In this document: positions 42,657-51,649 of the stretch, piece by piece
How positions within the stretch are numbered: position 1 is the first letter of the stretch
Layout: each line of letters starts with the position of its first letter
NCBI RefSeq assembly: GCF_047795645.1
Contig: NZ_CP181045.1
Coordinates: 4,464,001 to 4,528,000, forward strand
Length of the DNA stretch: 64,000 nucleotides
From: Salipaludibacillus sp047795645
GTDB lineage: Bacteria > Bacillota > Bacilli > Bacillales > Salisediminibacteriaceae
Direction: 5' to 3'
The notes under the pieces: model-generated
What the model saw: the letters and a program-made list of their open reading frames with translations, nothing else
Database searches by the model: none
Told to the model about the DNA's origin: nothing
Position numbers and translations under genes: made by a program

Positions 42657-44060
42657 ATGCTATCGAAATTAAGAAAGTTGACAGCCCTATTACTGATTGT
42701 TGTATTGGCTTTTTCTATGGTTCTACCACAAACAACAAATGTTGTACAAGCAGAAGAAATAGAATTTTCTCCAGATACATATCAAAAAATTATTGAGGTT
42801 GACGATTGGGGTCCGTCTATTACAAAGTTAATTGTTAACTTAGGCGAAAAAGTATCAGAAGAAGAAGTAACTAAGGATTTATATGATGTATTTGTATCAA
42901 GGAGTGATAGTAGATTAGAAGAACCGTTATTAGAGGAAGGGTATCGTAAAGTTACTAACGCATATATTTCAGATAGAGCGGGTAATCCAGTTAATGGAAT
43001 CTCTAATTTTATTGTTTTAGAACTGGAAATTGGACCGACTATTTCGTTAGGTTCTGCTATGAACATTGATGTACATACCTTAAAAAACGCTTGGACTGAG
43101 AACGATTATACAATTACTCAAGTTACTGATTCAGGCCTAGTAATTGATCAATCTTCAGGTGAAATTCGCGAACTAGTCGATGAGTTTTCTACTGGTGAAG
43201 CAACGTATGACGGTGTAAGATTGACATATGCTGACTATGTTCCTGCAGGAGATGACGATAAAACCCCATTAATTATTTGGTTACATGGCATGGCGGAAGG
43301 TGGTACAGATCCAACAGTAACACTAGGAGCTAATAAAGCTACAAATTTTATTACAGATGAAGTTCAAGACTTCTATGATGGCGCTTATGTGTTATCGGTA
43401 CAAACACCTACATTTTGGATGGATGGTTTTGCTTCTATAGGTGATGGAACCTCTATCTATGAAGATGCTCTTATGGCTTTGATTAAAGACTATGTTGCAG
43501 ATAACCCTGATATTGATCCAACGAGAATTTATATTGGTGGTTTGTCAAATGGTGGATACATGACAATGCTTATGCTCCGTGACTATCCAGATTATTTTGC
43601 TGCTGCTATCGCAGTTGCTGAATCATTAGAAGATGAACTAATTTCTGATGAAGACATAAACAACATCGCAAAAACACCATTGTGGTTTGTACATGCTGCA
43701 AATGATTCTATTGTTGATCCAGAAACAACTGTATTACCAACATACGAGCGTTTAGTTGATGCTGGTGCTGACGTACATTTAACTTACTATGATGATGTTC
43801 ATGATTTGTCAGGTTTATATACAAATGAAGATGGATCCCCTTACCAATATCCTGGACATTCGTCATGGATTCACCTATACAATAATGATCCTTCTACAGT
43901 AATAGATGGAGAAGAAATTTCAGTTTTAGAATGGGTTTCTACTAAAGAAAACCCAGATACAGCAACAAGCATATTTAATATATTGATACTAGGTATGTTA
44001 TTACTAGTTGGTGGTACTATTGTATTCGTAATCATGCATAAACGTAAAATAAATACTTAA
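42657..44060 (+). CDS. Secreted alpha/beta-hydrolase esterase with C-terminal membrane anchor
   Basis: A 467 aa exported hydrolase. A signal peptide ends near VVQAEE (32-33). An N-terminal beta-rich domain (about 35-175) precedes an alpha/beta-hydrolase of the PHB-depolymerase/prolyl-oligopeptidase-like type. The oxyanion motif is LIIWLHG, the nucleophile S297 is in GGLSNGGYM, D350 is in HAANDSIVD, and H401 is in YPGHSSWIH. The C-terminus has a helix (IFNILILGMLLLVGGTIVFVIM) and a basic HKRKINT tail but no LPXTG. Such enzymes often remove acetyl or feruloyl groups from plant polysaccharides. It sits beside glycosidase genes, so a carbohydrate esterase is the best guess. Confidence 0.78.
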   Translation: MLSKLRKLTALLLIVVLAFSMVLPQTTNVVQAEEIEFSPDTYQKIIEVDDWGPSITKLIVNLGEKVSEEEVTKDLYDVFVSRSDSRLEEPLLEEGYRKVTNAYISDRAGNPVNGISNFIVLELEIGPTISLGSAMNIDVHTLKNAWTENDYTITQVTDSGLVIDQSSGEIRELVDEFSTGEATYDGVRLTYADYVPAGDDDKTPLIIWLHGMAEGGTDPTVTLGANKATNFITDEVQDFYDGAYVLSVQTPTFWMDGFASIGDGTSIYEDALMALIKDYVADNPDIDPTRIYIGGLSNGGYMTMLMLRDYPDYFAAAIAVAESLEDELISDEDINNIAKTPLWFVHAANDSIVDPETTVLPTYERLVDAGADVHLTYYDDVHDLSGLYTNEDGSPYQYPGHSSWIHLYNNDPSTVIDGEEISVLEWVSTKENPDTATSIFNILILGMLLLVGGTIVFVIMHKRKINT

Positions 44061-44173
44061 CTCATGTCAATTTAGTGTTGATAGTTGAAAACTCGCTTAA
44101 TAAATGACGTAATTACTACAACTTAAAAGAGGTATGTGTTCTCTCCCTATTTTAGCAAATGAGGATGGTTTTA

Positions 44174-45631
44174 ATGATGAAAAAGCAAGTTTTTAACCCA
44201 TTTTTACCAAGCTATGAATATATTCCGGATGCGGAACCCTATGTATTTGGAGATCGATTATATATTTATGGTTCCCATGATAGATTTAATGGAAAACTAT
44301 TTTGTATGAACGATTATGTCTGTTGGTCTGCTCCTGTAGACGATTTGAGCGACTGGAGATATGAAGGGGTTATTTATAGAAAGAAACAGGATCCAATCAA
44401 TAAATTAGGGTTATATCAAATGTTTGCACCCGACGTTGCCCTTGGTGTAGATGGAAGATATTACTTGTACTATACACCAGCGTTTCAAAGTGTGATCGGA
44501 GTGGCTGTTTGTGACACACCAGCAGGTAAATATGAGTTCTACGGTTATGTTAGTCTTCCTGATGGCGAACTACTATGGAATAAAAGTGGTGATCCTTTAT
44601 TGTTTGATCCCGGTGTTTTTGTGGATGATGACGGAAGTGTTTACTTGTATTCTGGATTTGCACGAAAGGGTGGAGTTCCTGCTTTTCTTACAGGGTGGAA
44701 GAAACGAACATGTGAAGGAGGGCATGTTATCCAATTAGCATCAGATATGAAGACAGTTATTAGGGAGCCAAAGCTTATCTTTTCGAAAGTAGACGAAGCA
44801 ACAGGTACGGGATTTGAAGGACATGAGTTTTTTGAAGCAAGTTCTTTGAGAAAAATAGGTAATACCTATTATTTTATCTACTCTTCGATAAACGGTCATG
44901 AGCTTTGTTATGCTACGAGCAAAAGTCCAACTGGTGATTTTGTTTACGGTGGAACAATTGTAAGTAATGGAGATCTCTATATAAATGGTTACAGTTCAGA
45001 TAAAGCAGCTTATAACTATATCGGGAACAATCATGGAAGTATTGTCGAGATTAAAAATAAATGGTACGTGTTTTATCATAGGCAAACGAATAGGCATCAT
45101 TATTCTAGACAAGCTCTTGCAGAGCCGATCCAGATAGAGGGTGATGGATATATTCCACAAGTAGAACTGACTAGTTGTGGACTAAATAATGGGCCATTAT
45201 GTGGGGAGGGAGAGTATGAAGCCCGAATTGCTTGCCATCTAATGTCAAAAGAAGGTGCAGGTAGATATGGAACATATTTTGGCAATGTAACATTTAAAAA
45301 TCACCCCTATTTCACACAAACTGGCAAGGACAGGGAAGATAATCCAAACCAGTATATTGCAAATATGAGAGAGGGAGCGGTTGCAGGATTTAAATATTTT
45401 CTGATAACAGACTTGCAGGAAATAGCGGTGTGTGTTCGTGGGAGTGCTTCTGGTTATATGCTCATATCTAATACATTAGATTCAGAACCATTTGCCAAAA
45501 TCCCGATTGAACCGAATAAAAACGATACGTATTATAGCGCAGAAGTTAACTTGGAAAAAGGGAAACAAGCGCTATATTTCACATATAAAGGTTCTGGAAA
45601 GTTAGATTTTATGTCGTTTGTTTTAACATGA
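44174..45631 (+). CDS. GH43 family glycosidase with C-terminal beta-sandwich
   Basis: A cytoplasmic GH43 enzyme of 485 aa without signal peptide. The general base is D19 (YIPDAEPYVFGDRLYIYGSHD); FDPGVFVDDDGSVYLY carries the middle Asp, and HEFFEASSLRKIGNTYYFIYS the acid Glu. From about residue 320 a CBM6-like beta-sandwich follows, ending KLDFMSFVLT. ATG 44174 is chosen behind GAGGATGG; the frame could start at 44159 but without a ribosome binding site. It is probably an arabinofuranosidase, xylosidase or galactosidase; the subfamily cannot be set by eye. It differs clearly from the XynB-type GH43 at 7859. Confidence 0.88.
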   Translation: MMKKQVFNPFLPSYEYIPDAEPYVFGDRLYIYGSHDRFNGKLFCMNDYVCWSAPVDDLSDWRYEGVIYRKKQDPINKLGLYQMFAPDVALGVDGRYYLYYTPAFQSVIGVAVCDTPAGKYEFYGYVSLPDGELLWNKSGDPLLFDPGVFVDDDGSVYLYSGFARKGGVPAFLTGWKKRTCEGGHVIQLASDMKTVIREPKLIFSKVDEATGTGFEGHEFFEASSLRKIGNTYYFIYSSINGHELCYATSKSPTGDFVYGGTIVSNGDLYINGYSSDKAAYNYIGNNHGSIVEIKNKWYVFYHRQTNRHHYSRQALAEPIQIEGDGYIPQVELTSCGLNNGPLCGEGEYEARIACHLMSKEGAGRYGTYFGNVTFKNHPYFTQTGKDREDNPNQYIANMREGAVAGFKYFLITDLQEIAVCVRGSASGYMLISNTLDSEPFAKIPIEPNKNDTYYSAEVNLEKGKQALYFTYKGSGKLDFMSFVLT

Positions 45632-45683
45632 TTCCAATAAAACACAATGTTTCATTCATGTGAAAAATTAATATGTTTATAGG

Positions 45684-46544
45684 CTATTCTAATTCAAGGA
45701 TGGATTTTTCGATAAATGCTAATGCATTTTCATGATTTGGACTATGGTTTCGAATCGAGGCTATTTTCTCATTCCCAGTAGAATCCATTTCACTGAGTAC
45801 TTCGCTTCTAGCTATATCAATTCCATACAGATGATTCTCTCCATCTTTTTCATAAAAATTCATATAATCACCTTCAACTTTATCTTTCAGATTATTTTGT
45901 ATGGTTACAGGGGAAAATAAGTCATAATCAACAAGTAAATCATGGTGCTGTTGATCCATAATGTATATGTCTGGCTCCTGATCATATAGGGTGACTTGCA
46001 AACTTTCCATCGAAACATGTCCTGTTTCTGAAAGTGTTTCGCTAGGGAAGTATTCTACATTGATTTGTACGTTTTCCCACTCTGGAAACTTTCTATTGAT
46101 TGAATCTTCAAGTGGTGAAATATTTTCTGTGTGAAAATCACCTAACATTAGAATTTCAATATCAGGAGTGGGGAGATTGGCTAGCCTTGATTGTTCTATT
46201 CTGTGATCAATGAAATTGTACATGAGTACTCCAAAAAAATAAAAGAGAATGATAACGCCAATTGTGTGATATTTATAATAATAAAAAAAGTGCCTGATTT
46301 TTGCCTTAACATCATTTTTGGACTCTTTATGACTAGTATTTTTTGGTAGAATATGATTTTTAATAAGTTGATATGCTTCTGTGATTCTATCGAGATCAAT
46401 GTAATCAATTGAACGAGTATTTTCTTGTTCATTGTCTCGTTCTGCTTTTTTAATTTTAATCCATAACATGTATTGCTCATCAAGTTTTTCTAACGTTACA
46501 TCCTCATCGACATCCATTATTTCGTAGGCTTTATTTAAATCCAT
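45684..46544 (-). CDS. J-domain-like single-pass membrane protein of unknown function
   Basis: A 286 aa protein. The N-terminal 65 residues (LNKAYEIMDVDEDVTLEKLDE, then ITEAYQLIKNHI) look like a DnaJ-type helical hairpin, but the HPD tripeptide needed to stimulate DnaK is absent. A helix follows at about 95-115 (IGVIILFYFFGVLMYNFI). The extracytoplasmic C-terminus resembles part of a solute-binding fold (PDIEILMLGDFHTEN, EPDIYIMDQQHHDLLVDYDLFSPV). It lies downstream of and co-directional with the LacI regulator gene. Function is unknown; it might sense or present a ligand. Confidence 0.65.
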   Translation of the reverse strand: MDLNKAYEIMDVDEDVTLEKLDEQYMLWIKIKKAERDNEQENTRSIDYIDLDRITEAYQLIKNHILPKNTSHKESKNDVKAKIRHFFYYYKYHTIGVIILFYFFGVLMYNFIDHRIEQSRLANLPTPDIEILMLGDFHTENISPLEDSINRKFPEWENVQINVEYFPSETLSETGHVSMESLQVTLYDQEPDIYIMDQQHHDLLVDYDLFSPVTIQNNLKDKVEGDYMNFYEKDGENHLYGIDIARSEVLSEMDSTGNEKIASIRNHSPNHENALAFIEKSILELE

Positions 46545-46632
46545 TTGAAACTCACGTCCTTTTTATCCAACTCACCTGTTAGCGCCCTTTTTTAGTGGGA
46601 ATAGCTAAATGAAATAAATATAAATTAAAAAA

Positions 46633-47622
46633 CTAATTTGTGGTATCTCGAATGACTAATTTAGTGTCTATGTAGACTTTTTTTGCAATTTTTCTTTCAT
46701 TCGAAAATTTTTCTATAATAAGATCGACAGCTGTTTCTCCCATTAGCTCTGTTTCTATTCTGACAGTGCTGAGTGACGGATAAATGTATTTAGAAATACT
46801 AATATCATTAACACCGATAATACTAACCCTTTCTGGTAAATCTATCTTTTCCTCTTGAAGTGCTTTTAGTGCCCCAATTGCTATAGGGTCACTCCCAGCA
46901 TAAAATGCGCTTGGAAGTTCATCTTTTAAATCTATTATTGCTTGTTTCATTAAAGTATAGCCGGATTTGTCAGTGAATTTGCCTATATATATATTCTTTT
47001 CATCTAATAAGTTTTTTTCAATCATAAAGTTTCTATAGTGTTTTTCGCGCTTTTCTTGAATGGGGGGAATAAGACCTTGATAAGTCTCATACCCACCTAA
47101 ATAGCCTATATTTTTATGACCTTTGCTAATAAAATAATTTAAAATTTGATTTGTAACTTTTTCAAAATCAATTAATACCGCATCACAGTTATCAAAATCT
47201 TGATAGCAATCAATGAAAACGAGATTTGAAGAAACCGTTTTTAAAAATTCAACTTGTTTTTGTGAAATGTCTCCTAATATTATTATTCCATCGATATCAC
47301 TTGGGATTTTTTTGTCGTCTTCTTTTAAGAATTTTAGCAATTGAATTTTAGAGTTATTAGCACGCTCTTCTATCCCAACAAGAATAGCCATATAATAAAT
47401 GTCATGTAATTCTTCTTCCTTAGTTTTATTATGAAGAAAAGCAATTCTTCGAAATGCCGGTTTCCGTTTACGTCTTTTTGTATAAGAAAGCTCCTCTGCA
47501 ACTTCAAAAATTTTATTTTTAGTTTTATCGTTAACAGATAGCTTAGTGTCGTAGTTTAAAACTCTCGATACCGTTGCAATGGAAACTCCTACTTTATCTG
47601 CAATATCTTTTATAGTAGTCAC
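46633..47622 (-). CDS. LacI-family transcriptional regulator (GanR-like)
   Basis: A repressor with the LacI helix-turn-helix TTIKDIADKVGVSIATVSRVLNYD at the N-terminus and hinge region KRRKRKP, followed by a sugar-binding domain (RRIAFLHNKTKEEELHDIYYM, NIGYLGGYETYQG, PSAFYAGSDPIAIGAL). The pattern KxxIAFLxxxTxxEELxDxYY closely matches B. subtilis GanR, which controls galactan genes. GTG 47622 is chosen since GAGGTGA lies just before it; the GTG at 47631 is inside that site. It is divergent from the importer at 48228 and probably controls the operon that ends at 59281. Confidence 0.88.
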   Translation of the reverse strand: MTTIKDIADKVGVSIATVSRVLNYDTKLSVNDKTKNKIFEVAEELSYTKRRKRKPAFRRIAFLHNKTKEEELHDIYYMAILVGIEERANNSKIQLLKFLKEDDKKIPSDIDGIIILGDISQKQVEFLKTVSSNLVFIDCYQDFDNCDAVLIDFEKVTNQILNYFISKGHKNIGYLGGYETYQGLIPPIQEKREKHYRNFMIEKNLLDEKNIYIGKFTDKSGYTLMKQAIIDLKDELPSAFYAGSDPIAIGALKALQEEKIDLPERVSIIGVNDISISKYIYPSLSTVRIETELMGETAVDLIIEKFSNERKIAKKVYIDTKLVIRDTTN

Positions 47623-47658
47623 AAATTTCACCTCAAATTTTCCTATTTACTTAATATG

Positions 47659-47674
47659 ATAATAACGTTCATAA
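47659..47674. promoter_or_regulatory. Candidate LacI-family operator, autoregulatory
   Basis: ATAATAACGTTCATAA has a CG-centred palindrome (AATAACGTTCAT) as LacI-family sites do. It is in the leader of the regulator gene. ATAATAACG recurs at 47896. Confidence 0.4.
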
Positions 47675-47943
47675 GCATATATCCTTAGTATATCATGTAG
47701 GATAAAAATTATTGAGAACTAAATATATGTTGGTTGTTTTCGATCATTGATAAAATAATACATTTTTAAAAGTAGTAAAACTTAACTTAGTTTTTACTTG
47801 ATTTGTTTTAAATCTACAATATTTATTGGCGTTTGTAAAACCCTTAAAACAATATTTGGCGTGATTTATTGAGTTTAACTAATACTTTTATTTGTATAAT
47901 AACGGTATAAAATCTTTATTTTACAGCTTTATACAAGATTTTA

Positions 47944-47983
47944 GACAAAGGAGGTTAGAATTAATTTCCTTTGTCATTTTTTA
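47944..47983 (+). terminator. Hairpin terminator in the leader, with embedded Shine-Dalgarno
   Basis: GACAAAGGA (47944-47952) pairs perfectly with TCCTTTGTC (47967-47975), followed by ATTTTTT. The left arm and loop contain AAAGGAGGT. No protein gene ends before it on this strand; TATAAT (47895-47900) lies about 45 bp upstream. Confidence 0.65.
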
Positions 47984-48045
47984 GATTCATTTATAAATGT
48001 ATAAAATAAATAAAAATAAGTAGGTAAAAAAGGTAAAATTTTATG

Positions 48046-48074
48046 TTGACTTAAATAATATATTAAACTAAAAT
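48046..48074 (+). promoter_or_regulatory. Main promoter of the second importer operon
   Basis: TTGACT (48046-48051), a 17-bp spacer, and TAAAAT (48069-48074), each five of six to consensus. Confidence 0.65.
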
Positions 48075-48078
48075 AATC

Positions 48079-48093
48079 ATCAAGCGCTTACAA
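48079..48093 (-). promoter_or_regulatory. Candidate cre (CcpA) site
   Basis: Minus-strand TTGTAAGCGCTTGAT matches the cre consensus with one mismatch and has a palindromic AAGCGCTT core. It overlaps the predicted transcription start, a position that gives glucose repression. Confidence 0.6.
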
Positions 48094-48227
48094 TTTTAAT
48101 TTTTCTAAATTCTTTTACTGTAAGAGAATTAAAATTGTGTTATAAAAATTAATTATTTATAGGGGGGGTAAAAAGTTTAATTTAGAATTTGAATATATAT
48201 ATAACTTTAATTTGAGAGGAGATTATC

Positions 48228-49667
48228 ATGAAAAAAACAATTTATTTACTTACTGGTCTTTTATTAGCTAGTTTAATACTTATCGCTTGTGGAGGAAATG
48301 ATGCAAATAGCAATGCAAGTGAAAATAATGAAGAAGAAGTTACATTAACATTTTGGAATAGATATGCTGAACTAAGAGACGGATTAGAATCATTCATTGC
48401 AGGATTTGAAGAGGAACATCCTCATATTACAATTGATTGGCAAGAAATTCCTGGTGGTGAGGCAGAAACGCAAATAAGAACAGCTTTATCAGAGGATGAC
48501 CTCCCCGATTTATTCACCGATACAATGGCAATAAAAGAACTTGTAGATCTAGGTGCGATAAAAAATTTGGACGAGATATTTACAGATGAAGTTAGAGATC
48601 AATTTCACGCCGGTACTTGGTACGAAAATGGCACAACAATCGAAGGTTCAGTCTACTCATTTCCAATGATGTCTCCAAGAAGTAAAGCAATGATGATGTT
48701 TTACAACTTAGATGTATTAGAAGATTTAGGGTTAACGGAAGATGATGTTCCTACTGATTGGGAAGAATTAACCGAAGTAGGTAATCGTATATTAGCAGAA
48801 TCGGACGGCGGTATTTCCCCGTTGATGTGGAATAATCCAGGATGGGCAAACGCGCAGCTCGTACAAATGATAGGAACAGCAATTACACCTGAAACACCTT
48901 GGTATTATAACTTAAAGGAAGGTGTTCCGAATTTGAATTCGCAGGGAAATGTCGAGAGTGCTCAGTTTTTGAAACAATTACTAGATGATGGAATTATGTC
49001 AGACGAAAGTGTAGAAATTGGACTCGGAACAGCGATAGCTAACTTTGCAGTCGGAAACAGTGCATTTTTATTTAGTGGTGATTGGGTAGGCGGACAATTA
49101 ATTAATGATAATGATTTTGAGAATTGGGAAGTTGCACCAGTTCCAACAAAAACCGGGGGATCTTATTTTTATCCTGCTGGCTCTGAAGCTACTGGGATCC
49201 ACGTTGCTGAGAATACAGAACATTGGGAAGAAGTTAAGCTATTCTTAGAATATGCACTAGAAAATTATTATAAAGAAGTTCTTGTTGATACAGGAGCAGG
49301 GCTTCCGGCTAAAATGGATGTTGAGGGAACTCCACCATATGAGCAATATAACTCAATTCTTGAACTTCAAGAAGAACTAACTTTACCTGTACCTCGACCA
49401 GAAGAATTAAATCAAGAGATAGTTCAGTTCGATAGAGATTTGTCAGGTAAATTAGAAGTCGGGGGAATCGGTGATGCGATAGTTGGATATTTAACAAATA
49501 ATATCGACGATATAGAAGAAGAACTTTCAGAAATTAATGAGGCGTATACAGAAGCATTTTTTGATACTTTAGAAGAATATCCAGATCTTTCACAAGATGA
49601 TTTTAGTTTTCCTAATTGGGACACAAACGAGCCTTTCACTGAAGAAGATTATGAAGAACTAAGATAG
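48228..49667 (+). CDS. Extracellular sugar-binding lipoprotein of the second ABC importer
   Basis: A 479 aa family 1 solute-binding lipoprotein. Signal peptide and lipobox LIAC put the lipidated cysteine at C21, followed by an Asn/Ser linker. Conserved features are LTFWNRYAELRDG, FEEEHPHITIDWQEIPGGEAETQ and DLPDLFTDTMAIKELVDLGAI. GAGAGGAG precedes the ATG. It heads an operon with two permeases, a DUF624 protein and polysaccharide-degrading enzymes. The ligand is likely an acidic oligosaccharide, inferred from those enzymes. Confidence 0.9.
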   Translation: MKKTIYLLTGLLLASLILIACGGNDANSNASENNEEEVTLTFWNRYAELRDGLESFIAGFEEEHPHITIDWQEIPGGEAETQIRTALSEDDLPDLFTDTMAIKELVDLGAIKNLDEIFTDEVRDQFHAGTWYENGTTIEGSVYSFPMMSPRSKAMMMFYNLDVLEDLGLTEDDVPTDWEELTEVGNRILAESDGGISPLMWNNPGWANAQLVQMIGTAITPETPWYYNLKEGVPNLNSQGNVESAQFLKQLLDDGIMSDESVEIGLGTAIANFAVGNSAFLFSGDWVGGQLINDNDFENWEVAPVPTKTGGSYFYPAGSEATGIHVAENTEHWEEVKLFLEYALENYYKEVLVDTGAGLPAKMDVEGTPPYEQYNSILELQEELTLPVPRPEELNQEIVQFDRDLSGKLEVGGIGDAIVGYLTNNIDDIEEELSEINEAYTEAFFDTLEEYPDLSQDDFSFPNWDTNEPFTEEDYEELR

Positions 49668-49683
49668 GTAACTGCATTGCTAG

Positions 49684-49724
49684 GCTCATTACTTAGGTCT
49701 AGAAGATCTAAGTGATGGGCTTTT
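49684..49724 (+). terminator. Intercistronic hairpin between binding protein and permease genes (leaky terminator)
   Basis: GCTCATTACTTAG (49684-49696) pairs with CTAAGTGATGGGC (49708-49720, two G-U), followed by TTTT. Same placement as the hairpin at 11094 in the first importer. Confidence 0.7.
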
Positions 49725-49752
49725 AAATCTTCAATTAGAGGGTGAGGTTAGT

Positions 49753-50775
49753 ATGGCTAGAGAGCAAAACGATCTTAAACAGAACAGACCTAATACAGAA
49801 AGTGTTGAAAAAAAACCGGAAATCCCAAGTGTAAATAAACAAAAAAGAAAAAAAGCAGTTTGGGCGTATATTTTCCTTATGCCTCAGATAATCGTCTTTT
49901 TTATCTTTTCGGCCTACCCAATTGTAATGAGTTATGTGTATTCATTTTATGATTGGTCGGGAGTTGGTCCATTAAACAACTTTATTGGCTTAGCGAATTA
50001 TATTCAGCTGCTGAATTCACCAAGGTTTTGGAATTCTTTTTTAGTATCAATTTACTACATTCTTGGAACTACAGTTATTGGAGTTGGGGTAGCGCTAATT
50101 CTAGCTATTATCTTGAATGATGCGAGACTTAAAGGTAAAGGGTTCTATAGAGCAGTTTATTTTCTTCCTGTAGTAACTACAACTGCGATTGTAGGTATTA
50201 TTATGAGTAGTATTTTTGGGACTCGAGGTTTAGTCAACACTGTATTGCAATCACTAAATCTAATAGATTCTTCAATACCATGGTTAACAAACGGCACGTT
50301 AGCAATCACGATTTTAATTGTTGTGGGTGCATGGAAAGGTCTAGGCATTAATATGGTCTATTGGTTAGCTGGATTACAATCAATTCCAAATGACTTATAT
50401 GAATCAGCTCAGTTAGATGGGGCGGGTTTTTGGAAGACACTTAGATACATTACTCTACCTCTTCTAAAGCCTATGCTTGCTGTCATTGTATTATTATCAT
50501 TAGTTAGTGGTATCAATGCATTTGACCTAGTCAAAACGATGACAGATGGTGGACCTAACTTTGCCACGGAAACATTAGACTTGTTTATTTATAATTATGC
50601 TTTTTCAGCTCAACTTGGTGGAGGTAGTACAAGGATGGGCTATGCTTCAGCTGCAGGTGTTCTATTAGGTTTATTTACATTTGCGATTAGTATGGTGTTT
50701 GGTGCTGGTACATTCGGAAAAGATTTATTGAAAATGCGAAATAAGAGCAAGAAGAAAAGTAAGGGTGGTATTTAA
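49753..50775 (+). CDS. Sugar ABC transporter permease, MalF type
   Basis: A 340 aa membrane subunit with an unusually long basic N-terminal tail (about 35 residues, KQKRKKAVW before the first helix). Six helices follow, with EAA loop LYESAQLDGAGFWKTLRYITLP and MTDGGPNFATETL. GAGGGTGAGG precedes the ATG. Three bases separate it from the next permease. As in the first importer there is no ATPase gene. Confidence 0.92.
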   Translation: MAREQNDLKQNRPNTESVEKKPEIPSVNKQKRKKAVWAYIFLMPQIIVFFIFSAYPIVMSYVYSFYDWSGVGPLNNFIGLANYIQLLNSPRFWNSFLVSIYYILGTTVIGVGVALILAIILNDARLKGKGFYRAVYFLPVVTTTAIVGIIMSSIFGTRGLVNTVLQSLNLIDSSIPWLTNGTLAITILIVVGAWKGLGINMVYWLAGLQSIPNDLYESAQLDGAGFWKTLRYITLPLLKPMLAVIVLLSLVSGINAFDLVKTMTDGGPNFATETLDLFIYNYAFSAQLGGGSTRMGYASAAGVLLGLFTFAISMVFGAGTFGKDLLKMRNKSKKKSKGGI

Positions 50776-50777
50776 TT

Positions 50778-51608
50778 ATGATAACTACAAAATCATCTCG
50801 ACTTATAATTCACATTTCCTTGCTTTTTATTGGACTTATTTGGATTTATCCATTTATTTGGATGGTTCTATCATCACTAAAAACAAATAGTGAGTTTTTA
50901 ACTAGCGGTACAACAATACTTCCAGAGACACCTCAATGGGGAAATTACACGGAAGCATGGGTTACAGCTAATTTCGCAGGGTATTTTATGAATACAATTA
51001 TTTTTACTGTTTCTGTCGTCGCAATTGTTATTTTTCTGTCTTCTTTAACAGGTTATGCGTTAGGAAGAATAGACTTTCCAGGGAGAAGAGTTATTTTAAT
51101 AACAGTTGTTGCAATTATGTTTATACCTAAAGGGTATACCATAATTCCATTATTTCAAATAGTAAGTGCAATGGGACTATCAAACTCTATTCTTGGAATG
51201 ATTGTAGCGGAAGGATCAGGTGCTCACGTACTTTTCATATTAATGTTTGCATCATTTTTTGCAAATATACCAAAAGAACTTGAAGAAGCTGCTGAAATTG
51301 ATGGAGCAGGATTTTTGACAGTTTTTTCAAGGGTGATGCTTCCATTAAGTATGCCGATAGTAGCAACTACTGCGATTATGCAATTTATTTGGACATGGAG
51401 TTCTTTTTTGATACCTCTGGTACTTTCTCTAAGTCGTCCGGAAATAAGAACACTCGCTGTTGGAATGCAAAGTTTTGTTCAAACGTATGCAGCTGATTAC
51501 TCAGGGATGGCAGCAGCAGCTACGATTTCCTTAGTGCCAGTAATGCTAGTGTTTATTGTTATGCAGAGATACTTTATTGAAGGAATTGCAGGGGCAGTAA
51601 AAAGCTAA
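50778..51608 (+). CDS. Sugar ABC transporter permease, MalG type
   Basis: A 276 aa membrane subunit with six helices and EAA loop ELEEAAEIDGAGFLTVFSRVMLP. The end QRYFIEGIAGAVKS is typical of the family. It is immediately downstream of its partner permease, so the two are co-translated. Confidence 0.92.
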   Translation: MITTKSSRLIIHISLLFIGLIWIYPFIWMVLSSLKTNSEFLTSGTTILPETPQWGNYTEAWVTANFAGYFMNTIIFTVSVVAIVIFLSSLTGYALGRIDFPGRRVILITVVAIMFIPKGYTIIPLFQIVSAMGLSNSILGMIVAEGSGAHVLFILMFASFFANIPKELEEAAEIDGAGFLTVFSRVMLPLSMPIVATTAIMQFIWTWSSFLIPLVLSLSRPEIRTLAVGMQSFVQTYAADYSGMAAAATISLVPVMLVFIVMQRYFIEGIAGAVKS

Positions 51609-51649
51609 GGATTTCTTATGGTTATTAGTGTCTTATTTAGGGTTACAGG

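Larger units (their letters stand above)
47623..48227. other. 605-bp divergent control region between LacI gene and importer
   Basis: Contains two related candidate operators (47659-47674 and 47896-47910), a small leader hairpin with terminator (47944-47983), a strong promoter (48046-48074), a cre site (48079-48093) and an 11-bp inverted repeat in the 5' leader (48091-48101 with 48127-48137). A G-rich Shine-Dalgarno-like run (AGGGGGGG at about 48161) is not followed by a start codon. No protein gene. Confidence 0.6.

Noticed and set aside
43960..44060. Sortase anchor on the secreted esterase
   Set aside because: Helix and basic tail are present, but no LPXTG-like motif precedes them; only ENPDTATS is found.
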